DNA of 24,379 nt from assembly GCA_946887105.1 (NCBI GenBank), contig CAMPKJ010000050.1, positions 1-24,379 on the forward strand, written 5' to 3'. Below the pieces are notes generated by a model that was not told the DNA's origin, ran no database searches, and was given only the letters and a program-made list of their open reading frames with translations. This document shows, in pieces, positions 1 to 7,083 of this stretch (the first letter of the stretch is position 1; every line of letters starts with the position of its first letter). This DNA comes from an uncultured Acidobacteriota bacterium. Lineage in GTDB: Bacteria > Acidobacteriota > Thermoanaerobaculia > Gp7-AA8. Made by a program: the position numbers and the translations under genes.

Positions 1-687
1 GTTTTCGGGGAGATCGCGCACGACCGCGGAGTACGTGCCGTCCGCCTGCTCGCGCAGCTCGATCCTGCCGAACGCCTTGCCGTTCGGCGACGCCAGGCGT
101 GCGAACACGCGCGCGCCCCGAATCGTGACGTCGCCGTCGCGAAGCTCCGCGTGCAGCGTGATCGGCTCACCAGGCTGGCGCGACACCGGCGCGGCCCCCG
201 TCGTGAGCGCGTTCGCGCTGTCCGGCTGCGCGGCCACGACCGTCACTCCGGCGACATCTCGTGGCATCTCGACGTCGAGGTGATAGCTCGCCGCTTCCGT
301 CGCCATGACGTGCACGACTTCCTGTCCGCCGCCGCCGATGCCGATCTCCCGCGCGTCGTCAGGATCGAGAGGGAAGCGGCGCAGTCCGCGCTCGAGCGAG
401 CCGCGGTCTGCCGGCTGCAGCACCGAGCCGTTCGGCGTGCGCAGCCGCGTCTTCACGGCGGCGTTCGGAGTCACGGGAATGGTCCAGATGATCATGCTGC
501 TGCCGCCGGCGGCGGGCAGTTCGACGGAGTCGGCGCGTTCGAGCGTCCGCACGTACATGCGCGAGACGTTCGCCGGCGCGTGCGAGGCCGGAGCTTCGTA
601 TTTCGTTCCGGCGTCGAAGCGGCCGCTGACGTCCGCGGCCAGCGCGGCCGGCGCGAGTGCGAGAAGGAGCAGTACCGTTTTCTTCAT
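1..687 (-). CDS. secreted protein of unknown function, 3' end cut by the window edge
   Basis: An open frame of 229 codons starts at ATG 687-685 and is still open at base 1, so the C-terminus is missing. The start is supported by a GGAGGAG Shine-Dalgarno about 8 bases upstream. The first 18 residues (MKKTVLLLLALAPAALAA) form a signal peptide with an ALA-type cleavage site, so the protein is exported. The rest has no transmembrane segment and looks like beta-rich extracellular sequence; the last visible stretch (ending GTYSAVVRDLPEN) resembles an Ig-like or bacterial surface fold. It begins 13 bases after the stop of the lipase-like gene upstream, and its Shine-Dalgarno overlaps that stop, so the two are very likely one transcript. 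I do not recognise the family; a role together with the secreted hydrolase is only suggested by the pairing. Confidence 0.8.
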   Translation of the reverse strand, partial: MKKTVLLLLALAPAALAADVSGRFDAGTKYEAPASHAPANVSRMYVRTLERADSVELPAAGGSSMIIWTIPVTPNAAVKTRLRTPNGSVLQPADRGSLERGLRRFPLDPDDAREIGIGGGGQEVVHVMATEAASYHLDVEMPRDVAGVTVVAAQPDSANALTTGAAPVSRQPGEPITLHAELRDGDVTIRGARVFARLASPNGKAFGRIELREQADGTYSAVVRDLPEN

Positions 688-700
688 GTGCGTCTCCTCC

Positions 701-1525
701 TCAGAAGTCCGTGGCGAGCGAGTCGCCGATCTTCCGGTAGTCGTTGCGGCGGTTGTGATGGTGGTTCGCCAGAGTGGTGAACCAGGCCACGCCCACCGCC
801 TGCGCGCTGTATTGCGAAACCATCCCGTCGTCCTCGCCGGGCATGCCCACCACTCCGCTGAGCGTGGCCAGGCCGTAGTCCTCGGGATGGACGAAGTCGT
901 TCCAGAGTCCCGTTCCGGCGATGTTGTAGACCGTCTTCGGCAGCGCGGGCCGTCCGGACGTGCCCTTGAGGTAATACTGGTTGTAGTAGCTCATCGACGA
1001 GGTCGTGCAGTTCTTCGTCGCGTCGTTGTTCTGGCCGACCAGGTCGACCATCCACCCGGTGAGCCACGATCCCGAGAGCGTTCCGGCGAAGTTGGCCGCC
1101 TCGGAACCTTTGTTCGGCGGCGCGATCGAGTTCACCCAGCGGATGCGGCTGATGATCGGCTGGTAGCGCGAGTCGTAGGTGGGATTGGAGAGGATCCAGC
1201 GGATCACCACACCGCCGAACGAATGCGTCTCGACCACGATGTCCGTGATCGCGTTGGCGTTCATCCAGTTGTAGATCTGCCCCGCCACGGTTCCGCCGGC
1301 CACCCACATGTACTGCGTGCCGTCGTAGGCGCAGATGAGGTAGGGAATGGTGAAGCCCTTGGTCGTGGCGCGGATCATGTCCTCGCCCCAATACGCGCGC
1401 GCGACGCTCGCCTGCGCGAGATTCGCTCCGCCTTTTCCGTGAATGAAGACCACCCCTGTCTTCGCGTGGAGAGCCGTGGTGAACAGCACGGCGACCGCAA
1501 CCATGAGCAGTACCCGTCGCATCAT
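701..1525 (-). CDS. secreted lipase-like alpha/beta hydrolase
   Basis: A 274-residue protein with a signal peptide (MMRRVLLMVAVAVLFTTALH, then A-K). The frame is open further upstream to 1552, but ATG 1525 is chosen because an AGGAGG lies 8 bases before it and because the signal peptide then begins at the first residue. Family I lipase landmarks are visible in order: the oxyanion-loop motif FIHGKGG near the mature N-terminus, the nucleophile elbow THSFGG (Thr replacing the usual Gly before HSxGG), the segment IAPPNKGS, which resembles the lipase 'PHRGS' segment, an acid region EDDGMVSQYSA, and a C-terminal histidine cluster NHHHNRRNDY that could give the catalytic His. The likely role is ester hydrolysis in the periplasm or outside the cell; the substrate is unknown. 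It is the first gene of a two-gene unit with the secreted protein at 1-687. Confidence 0.82.
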   Translation of the reverse strand: MMRRVLLMVAVAVLFTTALHAKTGVVFIHGKGGANLAQASVARAYWGEDMIRATTKGFTIPYLICAYDGTQYMWVAGGTVAGQIYNWMNANAITDIVVETHSFGGVVIRWILSNPTYDSRYQPIISRIRWVNSIAPPNKGSEAANFAGTLSGSWLTGWMVDLVGQNNDATKNCTTSSMSYYNQYYLKGTSGRPALPKTVYNIAGTGLWNDFVHPEDYGLATLSGVVGMPGEDDGMVSQYSAQAVGVAWFTTLANHHHNRRNDYRKIGDSLATDF

Positions 1526-1533
1526 CTGAAATG

Positions 1534-1539
1534 CCTCCT
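1534..1539 (-). promoter_or_regulatory. Shine-Dalgarno that fixes the lipase start
   Basis: AGGAGG on the minus strand lies 8 bases before ATG 1525. It sits inside the longer open frame that starts at 1552, so it argues for the internal start, which also begins the signal peptide. Confidence 0.7.
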
Positions 1540-1640
1540 GATGAGCGGCCATTCAGTTCAACGATGATGCCCTACGTATTTTCAACGAGTTAGCTGCGCA
1601 GAGGGTCGCGTGTTGAGCCGTTCGCGCGCTGAATGAGGGT

Positions 1641-3146
1641 TCATTCTTGACCGAAGGGTCGAGGATTGGACCGGGAGTTGTGTCGCCGGTAGACCAGTAC
1701 ATCCGTCTTCATGGATGTCCCGATCCGCATCGCCACCGGCTCGGCGAACGTCCCCGTCGCCTGCAGCCGCCGGATCAGCTCCGCGTTGTGGCGATTGTCC
1801 GCACGCTCGTATGGGGTCAGACCTTCATTTTTCGATTCGCCGGGCGGAACGACCAGGACGGCATCCGCGGCGAGGGCATCCCGCATCACATGGCGCCAGT
1901 CGATCTGGCGGTCCTCGGCGCGCCAGAGCCAGAGCGTCGACGCCTCGAGGCCGTCGCGCGTCCAGCCGTAACGGATTTCGGGAGGCGAGAGCGACGGCCA
2001 TCCGCCGAGCATCACGATGCGGGGCGCGGTCTGAGGAACCGCCGCCCGCAGGCCGCGCCAGTCGGTCTGTTCGACGCGCGGCAGGAAGCGCTGCGGTGCG
2101 ATCGCCATCCAGGTCACTTGCAGGAGCGCCAGAAACGCCACCCCGAGACGTACCGGGTTTCGCGCGCGATCGAGCGCGATCGCGATGGGGATGCCCGCGG
2201 CGAGCAGCGCGGGCGCGAAATGGCGAGGCACGAAGGTCGGCGAGAGGAGGCTCAGGACGATCAGCGGGACGGCCATCACCGCGGCGAGGATGACGGCGCG
2301 ACGCGCCTGCGGCGAAACCGGCTCGCGTTGCCGGATTGCCTCGATGCCGAGGAGGGCGGCGGCGAGGAGGATTCCGGGTCCGAGGGCGGCCGCGAAACGC
2401 GCCAGTTTCGTTCCGAGCACCGGCGAGGAGAGGTGTTCCTGATACGAGAGCCGCTCGAACACGCGCCCGAGCTGCGCGAACTCGAGCGCATCGATCGGAT
2501 CCCAGTACCACCAAGCGGCTGCGATGAGTGCGCCGGCGGCCGCGGAGAGCATCAGCTTTCGGATCTGTTCGCGCGAAAGAAGCATCGCCGTCAGGAGAGC
2601 GGGGCCGCCGATGACGAAAAAGGACGCCTTCGAGAGCAGCCCGAGCGCGACGGCGGCGGCAACGCCCACCGGCTGATCGCGAAGCAGCGAATCCAGCAGC
2701 AGCGCAATCGCGAAGATCAGCGCGTACTCGGTCCCGAACCACGCCCCGGTCGAGAGGATCTCGGGGATCGAAAACACGATTGCCGCGGCGAGGAGCGCGC
2801 TGGGCGGGCTGGCGACGATGCGGCACGCACGCCAGAGCAGCACAAATGCCGCCGCCGTGACGCAGAACGCAATGGTCCGCAGCAGCGCGAGGCTGGGCAG
2901 CGCGACCGCTGCGACCGGCGCCACGATCATCCGGTACGCCGGCGGACGGACGTTATCGGCAAAGAGCAGCGACTTCAGCCCTGCGACGGCGCCACCCTGA
3001 AGAAACGCCTGGCGATCGTCAACGACCTGATTGAAGTAGTTCGCCTCATCCCACCAGATCGGATGGGGATGCGCGTCGAGCCATCGCACCGCCGCGATCG
3101 TAGCGAGCAGCGCGATGGCGACGGGCGCGGCGCGGAGCAGCGTCAC
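1641..3146 (-). CDS. ArnT/GT39-like polytopic glycosyltransferase
   Basis: A 501-residue integral membrane protein. A first hydrophobic helix (about residues 5-21) is followed by the loop motif WWDEANY (D33, E34), the acidic pair typical of GT-C enzymes of the PMT/ArnT (GT39/GT83) type, which use polyprenyl-phosphate sugars on the periplasmic face of the membrane. About ten further hydrophobic helices follow, then a soluble C-terminal region of about 150 residues. The product probably adds a sugar to a lipid, protein or glycan outside the inner membrane; donor and acceptor cannot be read from the sequence. Its start overlaps the stop of the acyl-CoA dehydrogenase by 4 bases (ATGA), so it is translated from the same mRNA, an unusual partnership without an obvious metabolic link. 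The name rests on topology and the DE motif only. Confidence 0.78.
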   Translation of the reverse strand: MTLLRAAPVAIALLATIAAVRWLDAHPHPIWWDEANYFNQVVDDRQAFLQGGAVAGLKSLLFADNVRPPAYRMIVAPVAAVALPSLALLRTIAFCVTAAAFVLLWRACRIVASPPSALLAAAIVFSIPEILSTGAWFGTEYALIFAIALLLDSLLRDQPVGVAAAVALGLLSKASFFVIGGPALLTAMLLSREQIRKLMLSAAAGALIAAAWWYWDPIDALEFAQLGRVFERLSYQEHLSSPVLGTKLARFAAALGPGILLAAALLGIEAIRQREPVSPQARRAVILAAVMAVPLIVLSLLSPTFVPRHFAPALLAAGIPIAIALDRARNPVRLGVAFLALLQVTWMAIAPQRFLPRVEQTDWRGLRAAVPQTAPRIVMLGGWPSLSPPEIRYGWTRDGLEASTLWLWRAEDRQIDWRHVMRDALAADAVLVVPPGESKNEGLTPYERADNRHNAELIRRLQATGTFAEPVAMRIGTSMKTDVLVYRRHNSRSNPRPFGQE

Positions 3147-4321
3147 AAACGATCGGTGAGGATGGTCTTCGCGATCGTGGCCAGCTGCATGTTGCTGGTG
3201 CCTTCGTAGATCTGGCCGACCTTCGAGTCGCGCCAGAACTTCTCCACCGGATACTCCTTCGTGTAGCCGTTGCCGCCGTACAGCTGCACGGAGAGCGACG
3301 TGACCTTCTCGGCCACCTGGGAGGAGAAGAGCTTGGCCATGGCCGCCTCGCGAAGGAACGGCTTGCCGGCGTCTTTGAGGCGCGCGGCGTTGTAGTCCAT
3401 CAAGCGCGCAGCCTCGAGCTCGGTTGCGGCCTGCGCGATCTGGAACTGCACGCCCTGGAAGTCGGCGATGCGGGTGTTGAACTGCTTCCGTTCCTTCGTG
3501 TACGCGATTGCGTGCTCGAGCGCACCGCGCGCCACGCCGAGCATCTGCGCGCCGATGCCGATCCGTCCTTCGTTCAGCGTCTCGATGGCGATCTTGTAGC
3601 CCTTGCCGACTTCGCCGACCACGTTCTCCTTCGGCACCTGGCAGTCTTCGAGGATCAACTCGCAGGTCGACGATGCGCGGATGCCGGTCTTGTCTTCTTT
3701 CTTGCCGACGCGGAAGCCGGGGAAGTCGCGCTCGATCAGGAACGCGGTGATGCCTTTGTACCCTGCATCCGGATTGGCGTTGGCGAAGACGATGAACACG
3801 CCCGCCTCGGCGGCGTTCGTGATCCAGAGCTTCTGCCCGTTCAGCACCCAGTGATCGCCGCGATCGGCCGCCTTGGTGGCCAGCGCGAACGCATCCGATC
3901 CCGATCCCGCTTCAGAGAGCGCATACGCGCCGACCGTGTCGGAGGCGAGCATCGCCAGATACTTCGACTTCTGGTCCTCGCTGCCCCAGCGGATGATGGC
4001 GTTGTTGACCAGCGTGTTCTGCACGTCGACCAGCACGCCGCAGGAGGCGTCGACGTGCGACAGCTCTTCGACCACCAGCACGGCGTTGAAAAACGACGAG
4101 CCGGCGCCGCCGTACTGCTCCGGCACCTCGATGCCCATGATCCCCAGCTCGAAGAAGCTCTTGATCAGGTCGGGCGACATGGTGGCGGCGTGGTCCATCT
4201 CATGGACGAGCGGGCGGATGCGCTCGATGGCAAAATCGCGCACGCTCTGCTGGAACATCTGTTCTTCTTCGGACAGCGTCGTCAGCGGCGCGCCCGGCTG
4301 GATTTCGAGAGTGGTGGTCAT
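3143..4321 (-). CDS. acyl-CoA dehydrogenase
   Basis: A 392-residue flavoprotein of normal family length. It catalyses FAD-dependent alpha,beta-dehydrogenation of acyl-CoA thioesters and passes electrons to ETF. Visible landmarks are the N-terminal helical domain (PEQYGGAGSS), the FAD/substrate segment LSEAGSGSDA, LWITNAAEAGVFIVFA in the middle beta domain, the helix ETLNEGRIGIGAQMLG, and the C-terminal signature YGGNGYTKEYPVEKFWRD. The catalytic base is Glu373 in IYEGTSNMQ, the position used by short-chain and butyryl-CoA dehydrogenases, so a short- to medium-chain substrate is most likely. The start is supported by GGAGG six bases upstream. It heads a two-gene unit with the GT39-like gene. 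No ETF or thiolase genes are nearby, so the pathway is not shown here. Confidence 0.95.
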   Translation of the reverse strand: MTTTLEIQPGAPLTTLSEEEQMFQQSVRDFAIERIRPLVHEMDHAATMSPDLIKSFFELGIMGIEVPEQYGGAGSSFFNAVLVVEELSHVDASCGVLVDVQNTLVNNAIIRWGSEDQKSKYLAMLASDTVGAYALSEAGSGSDAFALATKAADRGDHWVLNGQKLWITNAAEAGVFIVFANANPDAGYKGITAFLIERDFPGFRVGKKEDKTGIRASSTCELILEDCQVPKENVVGEVGKGYKIAIETLNEGRIGIGAQMLGVARGALEHAIAYTKERKQFNTRIADFQGVQFQIAQAATELEAARLMDYNAARLKDAGKPFLREAAMAKLFSSQVAEKVTSLSVQLYGGNGYTKEYPVEKFWRDSKVGQIYEGTSNMQLATIAKTILTDRL

Positions 4322-4327
4322 GTGATG

Positions 4328-4364
4328 CCTCCGGAAAGGTGTGGGTTGAAGCGGCCGAATGATA
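4328..4364 (-). promoter_or_regulatory. -10-like hexamer and Shine-Dalgarno of the acyl-CoA dehydrogenase
   Basis: On the minus strand TATCAT (4364-4359, five of six matches to TATAAT) precedes GGAGG (4332-4328), which lies six bases before ATG 4321. No good -35 hexamer is seen at the expected distance, so the promoter part is tentative while the ribosome site is clear. Confidence 0.4.
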
Positions 4365-4380
4365 TCTGATCGGCGCCGGT

Positions 4381-4386
4381 TATGAT
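4381..4386 (+). promoter_or_regulatory. -10-like hexamer before tRNA-Leu
   Basis: TATGAT matches TATAAT at five of six positions and would start transcription a few bases before the tRNA at 4397. No clear -35 element is seen 16-18 bases upstream. Confidence 0.4.
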
Positions 4387-4396
4387 TCCGCGGCTG

Positions 4397-4485
4397 GCCC
4401 CGGTGGCGGAATCGGTAGACGCAGCGGACTTAAAATCCGCTTTTCCGAAAGGGGAGTGCCGGTTCGAGTCCGGCCCGGGGCACCA
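4397..4485 (+). tRNA. tRNA-Leu (anticodon UAA)
   Basis: A complete class II tRNA of 89 bases including an encoded CCA. The acceptor stem GCCCCGG (4397-4403) pairs with CCGGGGC (4475-4481), followed by discriminator A4482 and CCA 4483-4485. The anticodon stem GCGGA/TCCGC (4424-4428 and 4436-4440) encloses CTTAAAA, with the anticodon TAA at 4431-4433. The long variable arm (4441-4457, TTTTCCGAAAGGGGAGT) is typical of leucine tRNAs. The T stem GCCGG/CCGGC encloses TTCGAGT. It reads codon UUA and probably UUG by wobble. No partial copy of its 3' end is seen in the window, so there is no sign of integration at this tRNA. Confidence 0.97.
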
Positions 4486-4488
4486 CTC

Positions 4489-4502
4489 GTCAACTTGTTG
4501 AC
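4489..4502 (+). promoter_or_regulatory. 14-base perfect palindrome overlapping a -35 element
   Basis: GTCAACTTGTTGAC is a perfect inverted repeat with six-base arms. It begins four bases after the tRNA CCA and covers five bases of the TTGACC hexamer of the downstream promoter. A repressor bound here would block the promoter of the glycan cluster. The two-base centre makes an RNA hairpin unlikely, so a protein-binding site is the better reading; that role is inferred. Confidence 0.4.
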
Positions 4503-4526
4503 CTTGTGCCCAACCTTCGCTACAGT
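4498..4526 (+). promoter_or_regulatory. sigma-70-type promoter of the zinc-finger/glycan operon
   Basis: TTGACC (4498-4503) and TACAGT (4521-4526) are separated by exactly 17 bases, giving five and four matches to the sigma-70 hexamers. Transcription would start near 4533, about 105 bases before ATG 4638. This excludes the upstream GTG at 4506, which lies inside the spacer, as the start of the zinc-finger gene. Confidence 0.6.
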
Positions 4527-4637
4527 GTTTTTCAACGGAACAATGGCGCATCGCACGGATCGCCGCATCACCCACGCGATCGGCGCCAGCACGCACGCGT
4601 TCCGTTGATTAACGGTTTTTCGGGGAGGGAGGGCGTC

Positions 4638-4901
4638 ATGGGCCGCTGCCTTTATTGCGGGGAGTCATTCCCGCGGACGCGCAAAACGCGCAAGTACTGC
4701 ACGAATCGCTGTAAGACCAACGCGTGTCTCGATAAGAAACCGCGGCTGCGCGCGGCGGACCTGGACGCGCTGCAGGAAGTGCTGAACGCGGACTTCCCGT
4801 CGCTCGAGGCGATGCGCGAGCGTTTGCGCGAGATCGTCGCTCCCGACCTTCCGCCGTTCCCGCTCGTCGACGGCCGCGCAATCGTGCCGCGGCTGGACTG
4901 A
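4638..4901 (+). CDS. small zinc-finger protein (87 aa)
   Basis: The protein begins MGRCLYCGESF with Cys4 and Cys7, and continues to YCTNRCKTNAC with Cys21 and Cys25 (Cys30 follows). This CxxC-x13-CxxxC pattern is the treble-clef or zinc-ribbon motif seen in many small bacterial proteins with a 'CxxCGxxF...KyCsxxCRxxA' signature, usually thought to bind nucleic acid. The second half (residues about 38-70) is a predicted amphipathic helical region. ATG 4638 is chosen over the longer open frame because GGAGG lies nine bases upstream, the motif then starts at residue 4, and a promoter sits within the longer reading. It ends two bases before the exporter permease, so it is the first gene of the glycan operon. 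A regulatory role is possible but not shown. Confidence 0.75.
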   Translation: MGRCLYCGESFPRTRKTRKYCTNRCKTNACLDKKPRLRAADLDALQEVLNADFPSLEAMRERLREIVAPDLPPFPLVDGRAIVPRLD

Positions 4902-4903
4902 GG

Positions 4904-5731
4904 ATGCACGCGCTCCGCACACTGGTCATTCAGCCGACGCGCGGCTGGCGCGCCATCGATCTCGGCGAGCTGTGGGCGTACCGCGAACTGCTGCTGATCT
5001 TCGCCTGGCGCGACCTGAAAGTCCGCTACCGCCAGACGCTTCTCGGCGCGGTCTGGGTGATGGGGCAGCCGCTCGTGACGATGTTGATCTTCACGCTGCT
5101 CTTCAACCGCATCGCCCGCCTGCCCTCCGCGACCGGCGTTCCGTATCCGCTGTTCGTGCTCGCGGGCGTGCTGCTCTGGAACTTCATCGCCGGCGCGATC
5201 CAGCGCAGCGGGAACAGTCTCCTCGGTGCCACGCACCTGATCTCCAAGGTCTACTTCCCGCGCCTCGTGATTCCGCTCTCGAACGTGATCACGGACATCG
5301 TCGATCTGGCCGTGGCCGGGTTGCTCCTGATTCCGCTGATGCTCTGGTACGGCGTGTTGCCCGGCGCCTCGATCCTGCTGGCGCCGCTGGTGGTGATCGC
5401 CGCCGCCGTCCTCGCCGTCGGCGCCGGACTCTGGCTGGCGGCGCTGAATGTCGAGTACCGCGACGTCCGGGTGATCGTCCCGTGGGTGCTGCAGATCGCG
5501 ATGTATGTCGCGCCGGTGGTCTATCCGCTCAGCGCGGTGCCGCAGAAGTACCGCTGGCTGGCGATCCTCAATCCCGCCACCGGCCTCATCGAGGCCTTCC
5601 GCGGGACGCTGTTCGGAACGAATCTAGACCTGACCCCACTGCTCTGGTCGGTGGCGGCGGCGGTGCTGCTCTTCGTCAGCGGGGCGTTGTACTTCCGGCG
5701 CATGGAGCGGCTCTTCGCCGACGAGCTCTGA
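4904..5731 (+). CDS. wzm: ABC-2 type polysaccharide export permease (Wzm-like)
   Basis: A 275-residue inner-membrane protein of the usual length for this family. The cytoplasmic N-terminal part carries the motif FAWRDLKVRYRQTLLGAVW, typical of O-antigen, teichoic-acid and capsule export permeases (Wzm/TagG/KpsM type), followed by six hydrophobic segments (around residues 48-66, 76-96, 120-145, 150-172, 185-205 and 240-260) and a cytoplasmic tail RRMERLFADEL. It moves a completed lipid-linked glycan across the inner membrane, powered by the ATPase of the next gene. It starts two bases after the zinc-finger gene and its stop overlaps the ATPase start (ATGA), as expected for a 1:1 complex. Confidence 0.93.
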   Translation: MHALRTLVIQPTRGWRAIDLGELWAYRELLLIFAWRDLKVRYRQTLLGAVWVMGQPLVTMLIFTLLFNRIARLPSATGVPYPLFVLAGVLLWNFIAGAIQRSGNSLLGATHLISKVYFPRLVIPLSNVITDIVDLAVAGLLLIPLMLWYGVLPGASILLAPLVVIAAAVLAVGAGLWLAALNVEYRDVRVIVPWVLQIAMYVAPVVYPLSAVPQKYRWLAILNPATGLIEAFRGTLFGTNLDLTPLLWSVAAAVLLFVSGALYFRRMERLFADEL

Positions 5732-7014
5732 TGACGATGTCGACGGCACAGAGCATCAGCATCGAAGGGATCTCCAAGCGCTATCGCATCGGGGCGGTGC
5801 GTCATGATTACGCGACGCTCCGCGATCGCATCGCCGGCATGTTCCGCCCGCGGCCGCACGGCGCAAAGCATTCCGAGATCTGGGCGTTACGCGACATCAA
5901 CCTCGAAGTGGGGCAGGGTGAGGCGCTCGGTTTGATTGGACACAATGGCGCCGGCAAGTCGACGCTGCTGAAGATCCTCAGCCGCATCACCGAGCCGACG
6001 GAAGGCCGCGTGCTCCTGCACGGCCGCGTGGCGTCGCTTCTCGAGGTCGGCACCGGCTTCCATCCCGAGCTCACCGGCCGCGAGAACATCTTCCTCAACG
6101 GCGCCATCCTCGGAATGAGCCGGGAGGAAATCCGCCGCAATTTCGACGCGATCGTGGCCTTCTCCGAGATCGAGCAGTTCATCGACACGCCGGTCAAACG
6201 CTTCTCCAGCGGCATGTACGTGCGACTGGCGTTCGCTGTGGCGGCACATCTGACGCCGGAGATCCTGCTCGTCGATGAAGTCCTGGCCGTCGGGGACATC
6301 GACTTCCAGCGCCGCTGTCTCGGCCGCATGAACGAGGTCGCGCGCAGCGGCCGCACGGTCGTGTTCGTCAGCCACAACCTGGCCGCGATCGAAAGCCTCT
6401 GTCCGCGCTCGGTGCTGCTGAGCGGCGGCCGGATCGTCGAGGCGGGAGCGACGCGGGACGTGATCGGGCGCTACGTCTCGCGCAAAGGCGAGGCGACGTT
6501 CGACCTCCGCGGCGTCGCCGACCGTGAGGGAAGCGGACGCGCATTGATCACGCGCGTCGAGGTGATGGCGCGCGATGCCAGCGCCACCGTGGACGAGATC
6601 GCCATGGGCGAGCCGTTCCGCGTGCGCATTCACTACGAGGCGTCGGAACGACTTCCCGGCACCGCGTTCGGCTTCGGTCTCCTCACGGATCGCAACGAGC
6701 GGGTCTTCCTCTGCGAGAGCACCGACCGCGGCGTGCGCATCGACCTGGACGCGGGAAGCGGTACCGTCGATTGCGTGATCCCCGCGCACAACATCCTCCC
6801 CGCGATGTATCGGCTCGAGGTGTGGATCAGCGAAGTGCCGGGGGTGAGATGGGCCGATCACCTGCGCATGGTCGGCGCGCTCGTGGTCATCCCGTCGCCG
6901 GACGACGAGATCAACGTGACCGCCCTGACCACGCCGAATCGCGGCTACGTCTGGGTGGACGCCGAATGGGCGGTTCCTCGGAGTGCCTCGGGTTCCTCGG
7001 AGGTCCTCGGGTGA
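5731..7014 (+). CDS. wzt: polysaccharide ABC exporter ATPase with C-terminal glycan-binding domain (Wzt-like)
   Basis: A 427-residue protein. The ATPase domain shows Walker A GHNGAGKST (about residues 70-78), the ABC signature region FSSGMYVRLAFA (about 159-170), Walker B ILLVDEVLAVGD (about 178-189) and the switch His in VFVSHN. The remaining part (about 250-420) is a beta-rich domain like Wzt C-terminal domains, which recognise the modified end of the O-antigen chain before export. Its presence suggests chain length is set by a terminal cap, and acyl- and methyltransferases that could make one follow in the operon. ATG 5731 overlaps the permease stop. The last about 14 residues (AVPRSASGSSEVLG) and the stop are encoded by a TTCCTCGG repeat array, so the native C-terminus was probably slightly different. 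Confidence 0.93.
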   Translation: MTMSTAQSISIEGISKRYRIGAVRHDYATLRDRIAGMFRPRPHGAKHSEIWALRDINLEVGQGEALGLIGHNGAGKSTLLKILSRITEPTEGRVLLHGRVASLLEVGTGFHPELTGRENIFLNGAILGMSREEIRRNFDAIVAFSEIEQFIDTPVKRFSSGMYVRLAFAVAAHLTPEILLVDEVLAVGDIDFQRRCLGRMNEVARSGRTVVFVSHNLAAIESLCPRSVLLSGGRIVEAGATRDVIGRYVSRKGEATFDLRGVADREGSGRALITRVEVMARDASATVDEIAMGEPFRVRIHYEASERLPGTAFGFGLLTDRNERVFLCESTDRGVRIDLDAGSGTVDCVIPAHNILPAMYRLEVWISEVPGVRWADHLRMVGALVVIPSPDDEINVTALTTPNRGYVWVDAEWAVPRSASGSSEVLG

Positions 7015-7068
7015 GACTGATCCGCCCACTCCGAGGAATCGAGGCACTCCCGAGGAACCCCGAGGAAC
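6973..7068. repeat. TTCCTCGG repeat array, two opposed halves
   Basis: The left half has GTTCCTCGG, GTGCCTCGG, GTTCCTCGG and GGTCCTCGG in a row; after about 20 bases the right half carries the same units inverted (CCGAGGAAT, CGAGGCACT, CCGAGGAAC, CCGAGGAAC). The whole can fold into a long imperfect hairpin. It supplies the stop codon of the exporter ATPase and fills the gap to the epimerase. The same units recur at 22214-22275, so this is a dispersed repeat family of the genome. Confidence 0.8.
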
Positions 7069-7083
7069 TGCTAACGTAGCGCA

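Noticed and set aside
4397..4502. tRNA-Leu as an integration site for a genomic island
   Set aside because: No integrase gene, no duplicated tRNA 3' end and no composition change are seen; the downstream genes match the surroundings.
4318..4596. Minus-strand open frames running across the tRNA-Leu gene
   Set aside because: They read through a complete tRNA on the opposite strand and have no motif; such frames are known false predictions.
4506..4637. Longer N-terminus for the zinc-finger protein from GTG 4506
   Set aside because: The codon lies between the -35 and -10 boxes of the promoter, the extra residues look random, and a strong ribosome site precedes ATG 4638.
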